A DNA stretch of 64,000 nucleotides. It comes from DATFCK01 sp963728975. GTDB taxonomy: Bacteria > Verrucomicrobiota > Verrucomicrobiia > Chthoniobacterales > UBA10450. Every line of letters begins with the position of its first letter. Positions within the stretch are counted from its first letter, which is position 1. The notes under the pieces were generated by a model. That model searched no databases and was not told the DNA's origin. It was given only the letters and a program-made list of their open reading frames with translations. Both the position numbers and the translations under genes were made by a program. The stretch lies in assembly GCA_963728975.1 (NCBI GenBank), contig CAVSMF010000001.1, forward strand, positions 1,054,001-1,118,000. Direction: 5' to 3'. This document shows, piece by piece, positions 45,409-55,055 of the stretch.

Positions 45409-45891
45409 TCAGGCTAGTTCGTGTTCTTTTTCCCGCACCACCAGCACCGGACAGGGCGCCGCGCGAACGACGCGTTCGGCCGTGCTGCCCAGGCAGAAAT
45501 GTTTCCAGCCGGTGTGGCCATGCGTACCGATCACCACTAAATCGGTGTCGAGCTCCTTGGCCCCTTCCACAATCTCGTGAGTGGCCAGTCCGTTACGCAC
45601 CGCCACTTTCGTCGCTATCCCTTCGGTCTTGGCCAAAGTCGCCCATGCCCGAAGATTTTTGGTCTTAAGCAAAACATCTTCCCGTTCCGTCGCGCCATTT
45701 CCGTTGAGACCCGGCCCCGGAGCAGGCTCAAAGACATGCATCAGGACCAGATCAGCCCCAAACTGCCGGGCCAGCTCCAGGCTGTACCGGAAAGCCCGGT
45801 TGGATGAGACTGAGAAATCCGACGGCACCAGGATTTTCTTGATTTGCAGCGCCGGGACCCGGGGTCGCGCTGGGGAAGCTTGCGTTTTCAT
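45409..45891 (-). CDS. universal stress protein, one UspA domain
   Basis: A 160-residue protein with one UspA domain: KKILVPSDFSVSSNRAFRYS, the ATP loop IGTHGHTGWKHFCLGSTAER and APCPVLVVREKE. The start at 45891 is preferred; the open frame reaches 46026, but the extra 45 residues are not family-like. No strong ribosome site is seen. It precedes the Crp-like gene in an apparent two-gene operon. Confidence 0.9.
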   Translation of the reverse strand: MKTQASPARPRVPALQIKKILVPSDFSVSSNRAFRYSLELARQFGADLVLMHVFEPAPGPGLNGNGATEREDVLLKTKNLRAWATLAKTEGIATKVAVRNGLATHEIVEGAKELDTDLVVIGTHGHTGWKHFCLGSTAERVVRAAPCPVLVVREKEHELA

Positions 45892-46155
45892 TTGCGCTAG
45901 TCTGGCGTCAGATTCCAGGCAGCGCTTGCCTCGATTTGTTAAACCTTGGTCGTTTTTTGTGCCTTCTTTTGGGCCGGGCGCCGCAATTTCCGGGCAGCAA
46001 ACGGCAATTCCGGCGGAGGTGCTCATCCGCCGTTGGGTAAATGCCCGGATTCAGTCTTGAACCTGTCAGGGCCGCTCTTAAGCTTAGCCGGATGAAACCG
46101 GGGCCAGTCTTGCTCGAACACAATCGGCCTTTTGCCCGGTTCGCCTCTCGTTGAT

Positions 46156-46659
46156 ATGCGCGTGCTCGCTATCGACGCCTCGCTTCGGAAAACCGGGGTG
46201 GCCATTGTAGATGCAACAAACGGAAAACCGCGTGCGCTCTATTTTGGGGCGATCTGCAATCCTCCCGCCCTTCATTCCTCTTCCTGCCTGCTCTCCATCC
46301 GCAGCCAGATTGCCGCCCTGATCCGCCAGCATCAGCCCGACTGTTGCGCGCTGGAATCTGTCATTTACGTGCAGAGCCATAAGACCGCCATCTTGCTCGG
46401 CGCCGCCCGCGGAGCAGCGATCCTTGCCGCTGCGGAAAATGGTCTCCCGATTTTTGAATATCCGCCGGCCCGCATCAAACAGGCCACGGTGGGCCGCGGA
46501 GCGGCCGGAAAGAATCAGGTGGCGTTTATGGTCCGGGCGCTTCTTGGTTTGACCGAAACGCCGGATGCGGACGCGGCCGATGCGCTGGCCATTGGGTTGA
46601 CCCACCTGCGCTCACGGGAAGTGGCGGCCTTGGGGATCCCGGGGGCGATGCAGATATGA
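46156..46659 (+). CDS. ruvC: crossover junction endodeoxyribonuclease RuvC
   Basis: A 167-residue nuclease that cuts Holliday junctions in homologous recombination. Catalytic carboxylates are Asp in RVLAIDASLRKTG, Glu in CCALESVIYVQSH, and the Asp pair in PDADAADALAIGLTH. The preferred start (46156, MRVLAID) matches the family end; an upstream ATG at 46132 adds eight unlike residues. Its stop overlaps the lipB start by four bases (ATGA). Confidence 0.93.
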   Translation: MRVLAIDASLRKTGVAIVDATNGKPRALYFGAICNPPALHSSSCLLSIRSQIAALIRQHQPDCCALESVIYVQSHKTAILLGAARGAAILAAAENGLPIFEYPPARIKQATVGRGAAGKNQVAFMVRALLGLTETPDADAADALAIGLTHLRSREVAALGIPGAMQI

Positions 46660-47444
46660 GCCGCTGCCTGACCGTTGCCCGGGGTGGAGGGGCGAGCTCC
46701 GGCGAGCCAGCCCAATCCGTTGCCCCGCCCGAACCCGTCCTACCCACGGCTTCGCAGGAGCTTCGCCCTCCGCCTCCCGGTTTGCTGGTGCGGTGGCTTG
46801 GGCGGATTGCTTTTTCGGATGCGCTTCGGTTGCAGGAAGAAATTGTGGCGCGAAAACGGGCCAACCACTCGTTAGGCGACGAGTTGCTCCTGCTTGAGCA
46901 CGACCCGGTGTATACCATTGGCCGGACACCCGACCAATCGAGCTTGCTCGGCGCTCTCCATTTACCGCATCCCCTTTTCGCGATCAACCGAGGCGGCCAG
47001 GCCACCTATCACGGGCCCGGGCAGCTCATCGGCTATCCGATTATCGATCTTCGCCGCTCTGGCCAGGATCTGCATCTTTATTTGCGATGGCTGGAACGGC
47101 TTCTGGTTGAACTCCTGGCCTGCTACGAGATCACCGCCGAAACCCGCCACGGGCTCACCGGTGTCTGGGTCCAAAATCGCAAGATCGCTTCGATCGGAGT
47201 GGGTGTTCGAAGCTGGGTGACAATGCATGGCTTCGCCCTGAACGTGGGCGGCGATTTGTCGCCGTTCGATCAGATTGTCCCCTGCGGAATCAGCAATGTG
47301 ACCATGACTTCGATGGAAAAGGAAGCCGGGCGGGCATTGCCAGTTGCCGAGGTGGCGGCAGTGATCGAGAAAATTGCGCCGAAGCAGATCGCCGCTTTGC
47401 AGCGAACCGAGAGCCGGACAACTGTGGAGGTCGCCGGATTATGA
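46656..47444 (+). CDS. lipB: octanoyltransferase LipB
   Basis: A 262-residue enzyme that moves octanoyl groups from acyl carrier protein to lipoyl domains. Marks are INRGGQATYHGPGQLIGYP, the Lys in VQNRKIASIGVGVR, MHGFALNV and the nucleophile Cys in PCGISNVTM. The core starts near residue 45 (LVRWLGRIAFSDAL), so the first about 44 residues are an extension, most of it encoded by a GGAG-footed palindromic repeat (46686-46771). The gene is coupled to ruvC and, through ATGA at 47441, to the MBL gene. Confidence 0.93.
   Translation: MSRCLTVARGGGASSGEPAQSVAPPEPVLPTASQELRPPPPGLLVRWLGRIAFSDALRLQEEIVARKRANHSLGDELLLLEHDPVYTIGRTPDQSSLLGALHLPHPLFAINRGGQATYHGPGQLIGYPIIDLRRSGQDLHLYLRWLERLLVELLACYEITAETRHGLTGVWVQNRKIASIGVGVRSWVTMHGFALNVGGDLSPFDQIVPCGISNVTMTSMEKEAGRALPVAEVAAVIEKIAPKQIAALQRTESRTTVEVAGL
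46686..46771. repeat. GGAG-footed palindromic repeat inside lipB
   Basis: Begins GGAGGGGCGAGCTCC and ends GGAGCTTCGCCCTCC, so the arms form an inverted repeat. It shares CGCAGGAGCTT and GCCCTCC with the copy at 63903-63964. It codes for GGASSGEP...SQELRPPP in the LipB N-terminal extension. Confidence 0.65.
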
Positions 47445-48262
47445 TTCCGTTGGAAGACAACTTTTCGGATGTGGTCGGCAAAGCGCAGCGCGGGTTACGT
47501 CTTTCCGACACCGAGCTGGCCGAGCGCGCGCGCGTGAGCTCGCAGAAGATTAAGGAACTGCGAGAGGGCAAGTTTGATGAACTGGCATTATTCCGGATCG
47601 CGCCGGCTCTCGGTTTGGCCGGGCGGCCGCTGCGCGACCTGGCCCAGGGTGAATGGCAACCCAAACCAACCGAGAAGATCCAGGGCCTCGCCCCATTTAC
47701 GACGCGCTATCACGATATGATGGTGAATGCCTATCTCATCTGGGATCCGGTTTCAAAAGACGCGATTGCCTTCGACACCGGGGCGGATTGCCTGGAAATG
47801 CTGCGTTTTGCCGGGAAAAATGGCCTCTCCATAAAGCTCATCCTGCTTACCCACGCTCACCCCGACCATATCGCCGATCTCCCCAGGCTCCGCGAGGAAA
47901 CCGCTGCGTCCGTGTTCACTTCCCACAGCGAACCGGTTCCGGGCGCGGAACCGTTCGAGGAAGGGAAACATTGGCGTCTCGGCGTCCTCCAGGTTGGCAC
48001 CCGGATGACCTGGGGCCATTCCCGCGGCGGCATGACCTATGTGGTTGACGGCCTTGCCCGAAAAATCGCAGTGGTGGGAGACGCTATTTTCGCCGGATCG
48101 ATGGGCGGCGGCAACGTTTCTTATGAAGATGCGTTGCAAACGAATCTCAAAAAAATTCTGACATTGCCCGAAGAGACCATCATCTGTCCCGGACACGGAC
48201 CAATGACGACCGTAGCTGAAGAAAAGCTGCACAATCCATTTTTTGCGGGAAGAGTACACTAA
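47441..48262 (+). CDS. MBL-fold hydrolase with N-terminal HTH-like region
   Basis: A 273-residue protein. Residues 20-60 look like a Cro-type helix-turn-helix (DTELAERARVSSQKIKELRE), and residues 75-273 are a metallo-beta-lactamase fold with THAHPDHIADL (HXHXDH), a second His in TWGHSRGGM, Asp in VVGDAIFAG and the final CPGHGPMTT. The fold resembles glyoxalase II-like hydrolases. The fusion is unusual. It overlaps lipB by four bases, so it is in an operon with ruvC and lipB, but no link to lipoate metabolism is established. Confidence 0.85.
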   Translation: MIPLEDNFSDVVGKAQRGLRLSDTELAERARVSSQKIKELREGKFDELALFRIAPALGLAGRPLRDLAQGEWQPKPTEKIQGLAPFTTRYHDMMVNAYLIWDPVSKDAIAFDTGADCLEMLRFAGKNGLSIKLILLTHAHPDHIADLPRLREETAASVFTSHSEPVPGAEPFEEGKHWRLGVLQVGTRMTWGHSRGGMTYVVDGLARKIAVVGDAIFAGSMGGGNVSYEDALQTNLKKILTLPEETIICPGHGPMTTVAEEKLHNPFFAGRVH

Positions 48263-48267
48263 TTTTC

Positions 48268-48357
48268 AGCCACAGCCTGAGACCGATCTGCACAAATCAA
48301 GGCCCAATTGAAGCGCCTCGTTTTTTGATCTCTGTTTCATCTGTGTAAATCTGTGGC
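48268..48357. repeat. AGCCAC/GTGGC-bounded dispersed repeat (copy 1)
   Basis: Starts AGCCACAGCCTGAG and ends with CTGTGTAAATCTGTGGC. It belongs to the family at 49954 and 57844. It is in the gap upstream of the hydroxyacid dehydrogenase gene. Confidence 0.55.
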
Positions 48358-48377
48358 CAAAGGAAAAAGCATCCTAT

Positions 48378-49274
48378 ATGAACATTGGATTTGTCGGAGT
48401 CGGTCGGATGGGATCGAACATGGCCCGGCATTTAAAGGACCGCGGGTTTCACGTCACCGCCATCTACGACACCAACCGAAAAGCCGCCACCGATCTTGCC
48501 GGGGAACTGGGATGCGCCGCCTGTCAGGATTTGTCCCAGGTCACGGCTGAATCCGACGTCATTTTCACGGTGGTGACGGACGACACTGCCATGCGCCAAA
48601 TTTTCGCCGGCGGCAGTGACAGTCTTTTGGTAAACGCCCGGGGCAAACTGTTTGTCAATTGTGCAACCATTTCACCGGAGGTGCACGTTGAAGTGGAAAA
48701 ACTGGCGGAAAAGGCGGGCGCACAATCGCTCGAAGCCTGCATGGCTTCCAGTATCACCCAGGCCCGAGAAGGCTCGCTCTATCTGATGTGCGGAGGAAAG
48801 CGGGAAGCATTTGAAAAAGCCGGGCCGCTTTTGAAAGAACTCGCCTCGGCCGTGCGCTTCATCGGCAAGGCCGGGGAAGCGGCCAAGGTAAAGGCGCTGG
48901 TCAACATGGTGATGAACATCAACACCGCCGGGCTTGCCGAAGGATTGGGTCTGGGCGCGGCCATGGGATTGGATCTCGATATGTTGAGAAAAGTCTTTGC
49001 CCAAACCGGGGCGGCTTCGCGCGTCCTCGAGACCGACGGCGAAGATATGCAAAACCGGGAGCACACCTGTTTCTTCTCCGCGGCCCACGCGGCCAAAGAT
49101 AGCGGGATCGCGCTTGAACTCGCGCGCGGTCTCGGTCTCGATTTGCCGTTAGCGCGCGCAGCCAAGGAACAATACGACCGGATGGTGGCGGACGGACTCG
49201 GCGCGCTCGATAAATCCGGAATTGCCGAGCTGACCTTCAAAGATCGCCATAAACATTCCGGCGACCGGGTCTGA
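48378..49274 (+). CDS. NAD(P)-dependent beta-hydroxyacid dehydrogenase
   Basis: A 298-residue oxidoreductase of the 3-hydroxyisobutyrate/tartronate semialdehyde type. The dinucleotide site is NIGFVGVGRMGSNMARHL, the substrate loop is ASSITQAREGSLYLMCGG, and the catalytic Lys is in KVKALVNMVMN. It may act on tartronate semialdehyde, hydroxyisobutyrate or succinic semialdehyde. It stands alone between repeats. Confidence 0.9.
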   Translation: MNIGFVGVGRMGSNMARHLKDRGFHVTAIYDTNRKAATDLAGELGCAACQDLSQVTAESDVIFTVVTDDTAMRQIFAGGSDSLLVNARGKLFVNCATISPEVHVEVEKLAEKAGAQSLEACMASSITQAREGSLYLMCGGKREAFEKAGPLLKELASAVRFIGKAGEAAKVKALVNMVMNINTAGLAEGLGLGAAMGLDLDMLRKVFAQTGAASRVLETDGEDMQNREHTCFFSAAHAAKDSGIALELARGLGLDLPLARAAKEQYDRMVADGLGALDKSGIAELTFKDRHKHSGDRV

Positions 49275-49293
49275 GGCGCTCGCGTTCCAAGCT

Positions 49294-49418
49294 GTCATCC
49301 CGAGCGGCATACGCTCGCCGCGCCGGAGCCGCCGTGAGAGCGGCGCGAAGGCGGGAGGAATCCCGTCGCGATACTGGCAGGCCGCATCACGGGATCCGTC
49401 GACTTCGCTCAGGATGAC
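49294..49418. repeat. MITE-like element with GTCATCC ends
   Basis: A 125-base stretch bounded by GTCATCCCGAGCG at the left and CGCTCAGGATGAC at the right, inverted copies of each other with one mismatch. The centre holds a second palindrome-like CGCCGGAGCCGCCGTGAGAG. It has no coding capacity and is a candidate nonautonomous mobile element. Confidence 0.55.
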
Positions 49419-49421
49419 TGC

Positions 49422-49482
49422 GGAGGGCGGAGCTCCTGCGACGCCGGCTCTGGGATGCGGGCCCGCGGGAGCTCGCCCCTCC
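49422..49482. repeat. GGAG-footed palindromic repeat, intergenic copy
   Basis: Begins GGAGGGCGGAGCTCCTGCGA and ends GGGAGCTCGCCCCTCC. Its left 20 bases match the right (inverted) arm of the copy at 63903-63964 except for a TG. It lies in the gap between two convergent genes. Confidence 0.65.
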
Positions 49483-49517
49483 ACCTTCAAAATCGCCGGT
49501 AACATGGCGGATTTTGG

Positions 49518-49943
49518 TCAGCTTCTTCGGCCCTCTTCCAGATCGATGAAGTCGCCGATGGTCTCGATGTCGTTGCGATCGGCCATTCCCGCGGCTGCCT
49601 TCTGCTTTTGCAGCGTGGGCGTCGCGAAATCGTTCCAGCCAAATTTGGTCATGAAATTGTTCCAAACGACTAGATCGCCCTCGTTCAGGCGTCGCCCCTT
49701 TTGGTAGCACCATTCCAGAATTTCCTCGTCCGTCCCTCCCTCCAGCACTCTTTTTTTCAAGTCGGGATAATCGATCCGCAAGAAATTGAGACACATCCCA
49801 TCGGCCGATCTCCGAATTCCCATGTTCGGGTGATACTCTGGTGGCAGTTCATCCCGGGCGCGCAGCCGGATCTTGTCCAGCATCCGGGGGAAATACATCA
49901 TTCCACCGGCAGTATCTTTTGGGCTTTTGGGAAAGGTTGGCAT
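49518..49943 (-). CDS. DUF5069 family protein
   Basis: A 141-residue soluble protein with the family start FPKSPKDTAGGMMYFPRMLD and the middle GMCLNFLRIDYPDLKKRVLEG. No function is known. It ends within the end of the repeat-rich gap that follows the dehydrogenase gene, convergent to it. The ATG follows a plausible ribosome site. Confidence 0.88.
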   Translation of the reverse strand: MPTFPKSPKDTAGGMMYFPRMLDKIRLRARDELPPEYHPNMGIRRSADGMCLNFLRIDYPDLKKRVLEGGTDEEILEWCYQKGRRLNEGDLVVWNNFMTKFGWNDFATPTLQKQKAAAGMADRNDIETIGDFIDLEEGRRS

Positions 49944-49953
49944 ACCCGAAGTT

Positions 49954-49990
49954 TAGCCACGGATTGACACGGATGAAACACAGATGAATT
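49954..49990. repeat. AGCCAC-type dispersed repeat (short copy 2)
   Basis: AGCCACGGATTGACACGGAT, with the following GAAACACAGATGAATTG, resembles the left part of the 48268 and 57844 copies. Low-complexity GGATTCAGG-like and TACTCC-like short repeats follow to 50140, ahead of the gdhA stop. I see no gene in this 196-base gap. Confidence 0.45.
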
Positions 49991-50139
49991 GATAACCGCG
50001 GATTACGCAGATCTCTGCAGATTTGGGCGGAGGATTGAGGATTCAGGTTTCAGGATTCAGAGCTTCGATTCTAAAGAAGTCCGAAAGAGTTCTTCTCCCA
50101 TCACTCCATTACTCCACTACTCCCTTACTCCAATTCTGC

Positions 50140-51504
50140 TTACACCAGGCCCTGGTCCATCATGGCGTTGGCCACCTTGAGGAACCCGGCAATGTTGGCC
50201 CCGTTTACGTAGTTTCCGGGTGTCCCATACTTTTCGGCGGTGCGATGGCAGACGGCGTGGATAGTTTTCATTATATTATAGAGGCGATTGTCCACCTCCT
50301 CGCGGGTCCAGGAAATACGCATGCTGTTCTGCGCCATTTCCAGACCGGAAGTGGCCACGCCACCGGCGTTGGCGGCTTTGCCGGGGCCAAACAAGATTCC
50401 GGCATCCAAAAATTGGTTCACGCCGTCAATGGCGGTCGGCATGTTCGCCCCCTCCGAAACCACATAAACGCCGTTGCGCAAGAGATTGGCGGCATCTTTC
50501 CCGTTGATTTCGTTTTGGGTGGCGCTGGGAAACGCGCACTGCGCCTTGTGATCCCACAACGGATTGTGATCGAGCTTGGGATCCACCGGCGTATAAACCG
50601 AACCCTTGAACTTGTCGGCGTACTCCGAGACCCGGCCGCGCCGGACATTCTTCAAATCCATCACGAACAACAGTTTCTCCTGGGTGATGCCTTCTTCGTC
50701 GTAAATGTATCCGGTGGAATCGGACAGAGTCACCGGTTTCGCCCCTAAGGTGATCAGTTTTTCGATGGTGTACTGGGCCACGTTCCCGCTGCCGGAAACG
50801 AGCGCGACCTTGCCTTTCAAATCCTCTTTCCGGGTCTTGAGCATTTCGTCGGCAAAATAAACGGCCCCATATCCGGTTGCTTCCGGGCGAATAACCGAGC
50901 CGCCCCAGGTCAGGCCCTTTCCGGTCATGACCCCGGTAAACTCGTTTTTCAGCTTTTTATACATTCCAAAAAGGAAGCCGATCTCCCGAGCGCCCACGCC
51001 GATATCGCCGGCGGGCACATCGGTGTCGGGACCGATGTGCCGGAAGAGCTCCGACATGAAGGCTTGGCAAAAGCGCATTACCTCGAAATCGGTCTTGCCT
51101 TTGGGATCGAAATCCGAGCCGCCTTTACCGCCGCCCATGGGCAGAGTGGTCAGGGCGTTTTTGAACACCTGTTCGAAGGCCAGGAACTTCAGGACACCCA
51201 GGTTGACCGAAGGATGGAACCGGAGGCCGCCCTTGTAAGGCCCAATGGCGCTGTTCATCTGGATCCGAAAACCCCGATTGACGACGAAATCCCCCTGGTC
51301 GTCCCGCCACGGCACCCGGAACATGATCACCCGTTCCGGCTCGATAATGCGCTCGATGATTTTATGGCTCCGATATTCCGGGTGACGATCGAGCACGAGC
51401 GAGAGCGACTCGGCCACTTCCTGAACGGCCTGATGAAATTCCGGTTCGGCCGGGTTTTTCGCTTTAACCCCGGCCATGAGATCTGAGACGTAATTTTTTT
51501 GCAT
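50140..51504 (-). CDS. gdhA: NADP-specific glutamate dehydrogenase
   Basis: A 454-residue enzyme that aminates 2-oxoglutarate with ammonia. Marks are PMGGGKGGSDFDPKGK with the catalytic Lys pair, DVPAGDIGVGAREIGFLFG with the Asp, and the Rossmann loop KVALVSGSGNVAQYTIEKL. The length and the lack of an N-terminal extension fit hexameric NADP-GDH. The ATG at 51504 opens MQKNYVSDLMAGVKAKNPAE. Confidence 0.95.
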   Translation of the reverse strand: MQKNYVSDLMAGVKAKNPAEPEFHQAVQEVAESLSLVLDRHPEYRSHKIIERIIEPERVIMFRVPWRDDQGDFVVNRGFRIQMNSAIGPYKGGLRFHPSVNLGVLKFLAFEQVFKNALTTLPMGGGKGGSDFDPKGKTDFEVMRFCQAFMSELFRHIGPDTDVPAGDIGVGAREIGFLFGMYKKLKNEFTGVMTGKGLTWGGSVIRPEATGYGAVYFADEMLKTRKEDLKGKVALVSGSGNVAQYTIEKLITLGAKPVTLSDSTGYIYDEEGITQEKLLFVMDLKNVRRGRVSEYADKFKGSVYTPVDPKLDHNPLWDHKAQCAFPSATQNEINGKDAANLLRNGVYVVSEGANMPTAIDGVNQFLDAGILFGPGKAANAGGVATSGLEMAQNSMRISWTREEVDNRLYNIMKTIHAVCHRTAEKYGTPGNYVNGANIAGFLKVANAMMDQGLV

Positions 51505-51659
51505 TGGATCAACCGCGCCCGATAACGTTAGCCCCGGCTAAGAGCAAAACAGAAGCAAAATCTTGACCAAACCTGTCCCACCGGCGGTTCCGGTACAGTC
51601 CGTGCCCTACAATTTCGCGCCGCTCCCATCGCCTTGGCTGCTCAGAGATCAGTTGGCTC

Positions 51660-52262
51660 CTACCTTCTTCCGTCGGCCCGAACCAGCGGCACGTCCACGA
51701 CATGTTCCGAAAGGAACCAGACTTGAAGTTCGTTGGTTCGAATCACGTCGCTGACCAGAAGGTCGTTAGTTCCGTCGTCGCCCTCTTTGCTGGCCTGCTT
51801 GGCCATGGTTCGCGCTTCCAGCAGGACCATCTCATGGGCGTGCAGCAGGCGTGAAATTTGGACCGGCACTTCCTCGCGACCTCGCGGCGGACGCGGGATC
51901 ATGGTCGTTTCCGCCACGTCCGCGGCCATGGCCAGGCTGATCGCCCCCAGCGATTGAATCCGTTCCGCGATGGTATCGACCAGCTCGCTTTGTTCCTGGA
52001 AATGTTTGTCGAACAAAAGATGCAGTTGATAAAAGGTATGGCCCGCGACCTGCCAGTGATGTTTCTTGTAGAGGTCGCGCAGGGTCATGGTATCGGCCAG
52101 AAGCTGGTTCAAATTGTCGGCGCTTCGGGCACAGATTTTTTCCGAGAGCGCGATCGGCATCTTTACCGCTGTGCCGTAGGGCTGAATTTCCCGGGCCCGC
52201 TGGTTGGCCAGGGGAGTGGATTTAGTCAGGGGATTGTAATTGCGTCGTCTATGTAGTTTCAT
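51660..52262 (-). CDS. dps: Dps-family ferritin-like protein
   Basis: A 200-residue protein that protects DNA and stores iron. The Dps core (about 55-190) has the ferroxidase residues in KKHHWQVAGHTFYQLHLLFD and the following VDTIAERIQSL. A basic N-terminus of about 45 residues (MKLHRRRNYN) could bind DNA. The start at 52262 is used because of an AGAAGAA-type site ahead and the basic tail; an earlier ATG (52319) is less convincing. Confidence 0.92.
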   Translation of the reverse strand: MKLHRRRNYNPLTKSTPLANQRAREIQPYGTAVKMPIALSEKICARSADNLNQLLADTMTLRDLYKKHHWQVAGHTFYQLHLLFDKHFQEQSELVDTIAERIQSLGAISLAMAADVAETTMIPRPPRGREEVPVQISRLLHAHEMVLLEARTMAKQASKEGDDGTNDLLVSDVIRTNELQVWFLSEHVVDVPLVRADGRR

Positions 52263-52779
52263 GATTGGGGTTCTTCTTGAATGGATTAATTTGAATGTTC
52301 TTCCATTAAGCTCTGCCAAAACCCCTCCAAATCAACCCGTCCATCGGCTTTCCCCAGGCGGGACAAATCAGGAAACCAGGACCAGGAGGGAACTAGACAG
52401 GATTTACGGGATTAACTGGATTGGAAAAGCCTGATCCGAAGAAATCGGCGCAATCTGTGGAGAGAACCGGATTACCTGGGTTCCTGTCCGCCATATAGGA
52501 CGGCAGATTACGCAGATTTACCCAGATGACACAAATGAGGAACCCAGACGAAGACTCGCCGTGGCGAGAAGCCCGGAGGATCTCTCAGGAAAGGAGGAAG
52601 CCTTTCCGCCTCGATCCCACCCTGGAGGCCGTCCGCGCCGACGGCGCCCCCGATTTGCCTCAGCCCTGGTTTCTGCACAGGCATTCCTGATCGAAATGGA
52701 ACACTTCAGCTTTTTCGCCGCGAAACCTTCGACGACCAGTATGATCTCTTAGTCTTGATGACTTGTTAGCGAACTTTGA
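52263..52779. other. intergenic region with degenerate repeats
   Basis: About 520 bases without a gene. It contains the likely dps promoter and low-complexity stretches such as AGGAAACCAGGACCAGGAG, GGATTTACGGGATTAACTGG and GATTACGCAGATTTACCC, similar to other scattered repeats in the window. No ORF here has family similarity. Confidence 0.5.
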
Positions 52780-52818
52780 TTTAAAAGCAAAACAGCCGAG
52801 CCCTTGCGAGCTCGGCTG
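52780..52818 (-). terminator. rho-independent terminator after groEL
   Basis: On the minus strand the stem CAGCCGAGC/GCTCGGCTG (52793-52801 with 52810-52818), loop of eight bases, is followed by TTTTGCTTTTA. A second hairpin CCCCGAA-AGGC-TTCGGGG (52850-52867) lies between it and the groEL stop. Confidence 0.85.
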
Positions 52819-52884
52819 CTTGTTAATTGTTTGTAGCGTTTCGGCTTAGCCCCGAAAGGCTTCGGGGTTTCGGCCGAGACGGCC

Positions 52885-54528
<1,644 letters not shown>

Positions 54529-54675
54529 ATTGTAGTTGTTAGTCGTTAGTTGATAGTTGAGAGAATCTGGAATCCAGGAACCCAGGAAAAGAAAACCGGT
54601 TGGACTCGTCTAATAGAATCCGTTCCTGGTTTCCTGGCTTCCTGATTAATTCCCTTCTCCATCTTCGTGGGTTCC

Positions 54676-54969
54676 TTAGCCGATGATGCCGAGAATGTCG
54701 TCCTCGCGCATGATCAGGTAGGATTCGTCGTCGATCTTGATTTCGGTGCCGCCGTATTTGGAAATCAGCACCTTGTCACCCTTCTTCACGGTGAAATCGA
54801 TTTTCTTCCCGTCTTCATCGATTTTACCCGTGCCCAGAGCCACGACTTTACCCTCCTGGGGTTTTTCTTTGGCGGTATCGGGAATAATGATCCCGCCCTT
54901 TTTTACTTCCGTCTCCTCAATCGGTTGCACCAGCACCCGATCGCCAAGCGGTTTGACATTAACTGCCAT
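54676..54969 (-). CDS. groES: co-chaperonin GroES
   Basis: A 97-residue co-chaperonin with the family start VKPLGDRVLVQPIEETEVKK, the mobile loop KGGIIIPDTAKEKPQEG and the roof segment LISKYGGTEIKIDD. A strong ribosome site (AAAGGAGTGAAAA) precedes the ATG. It caps GroEL rings. No CIRCE operator is seen upstream. Confidence 0.97.
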   Translation of the reverse strand: MAVNVKPLGDRVLVQPIEETEVKKGGIIIPDTAKEKPQEGKVVALGTGKIDEDGKKIDFTVKKGDKVLISKYGGTEIKIDDESYLIMREDDILGIIG

Positions 54970-55055
54970 AGTTTATTTTCACTCCTTTGATGTGTTTGTT
55001 TGGGTTGAGCCGGCGACTCTCCACTTTTGGAGCAATCGCCGGCAAATTGTTTTCC

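Noticed and set aside
54970..55055. CIRCE (HrcA) operator upstream of groES
   Set aside because: No TTAGCACTC-N9-GAGTGCTAA or close variant was found in the groES or dnaK leaders.
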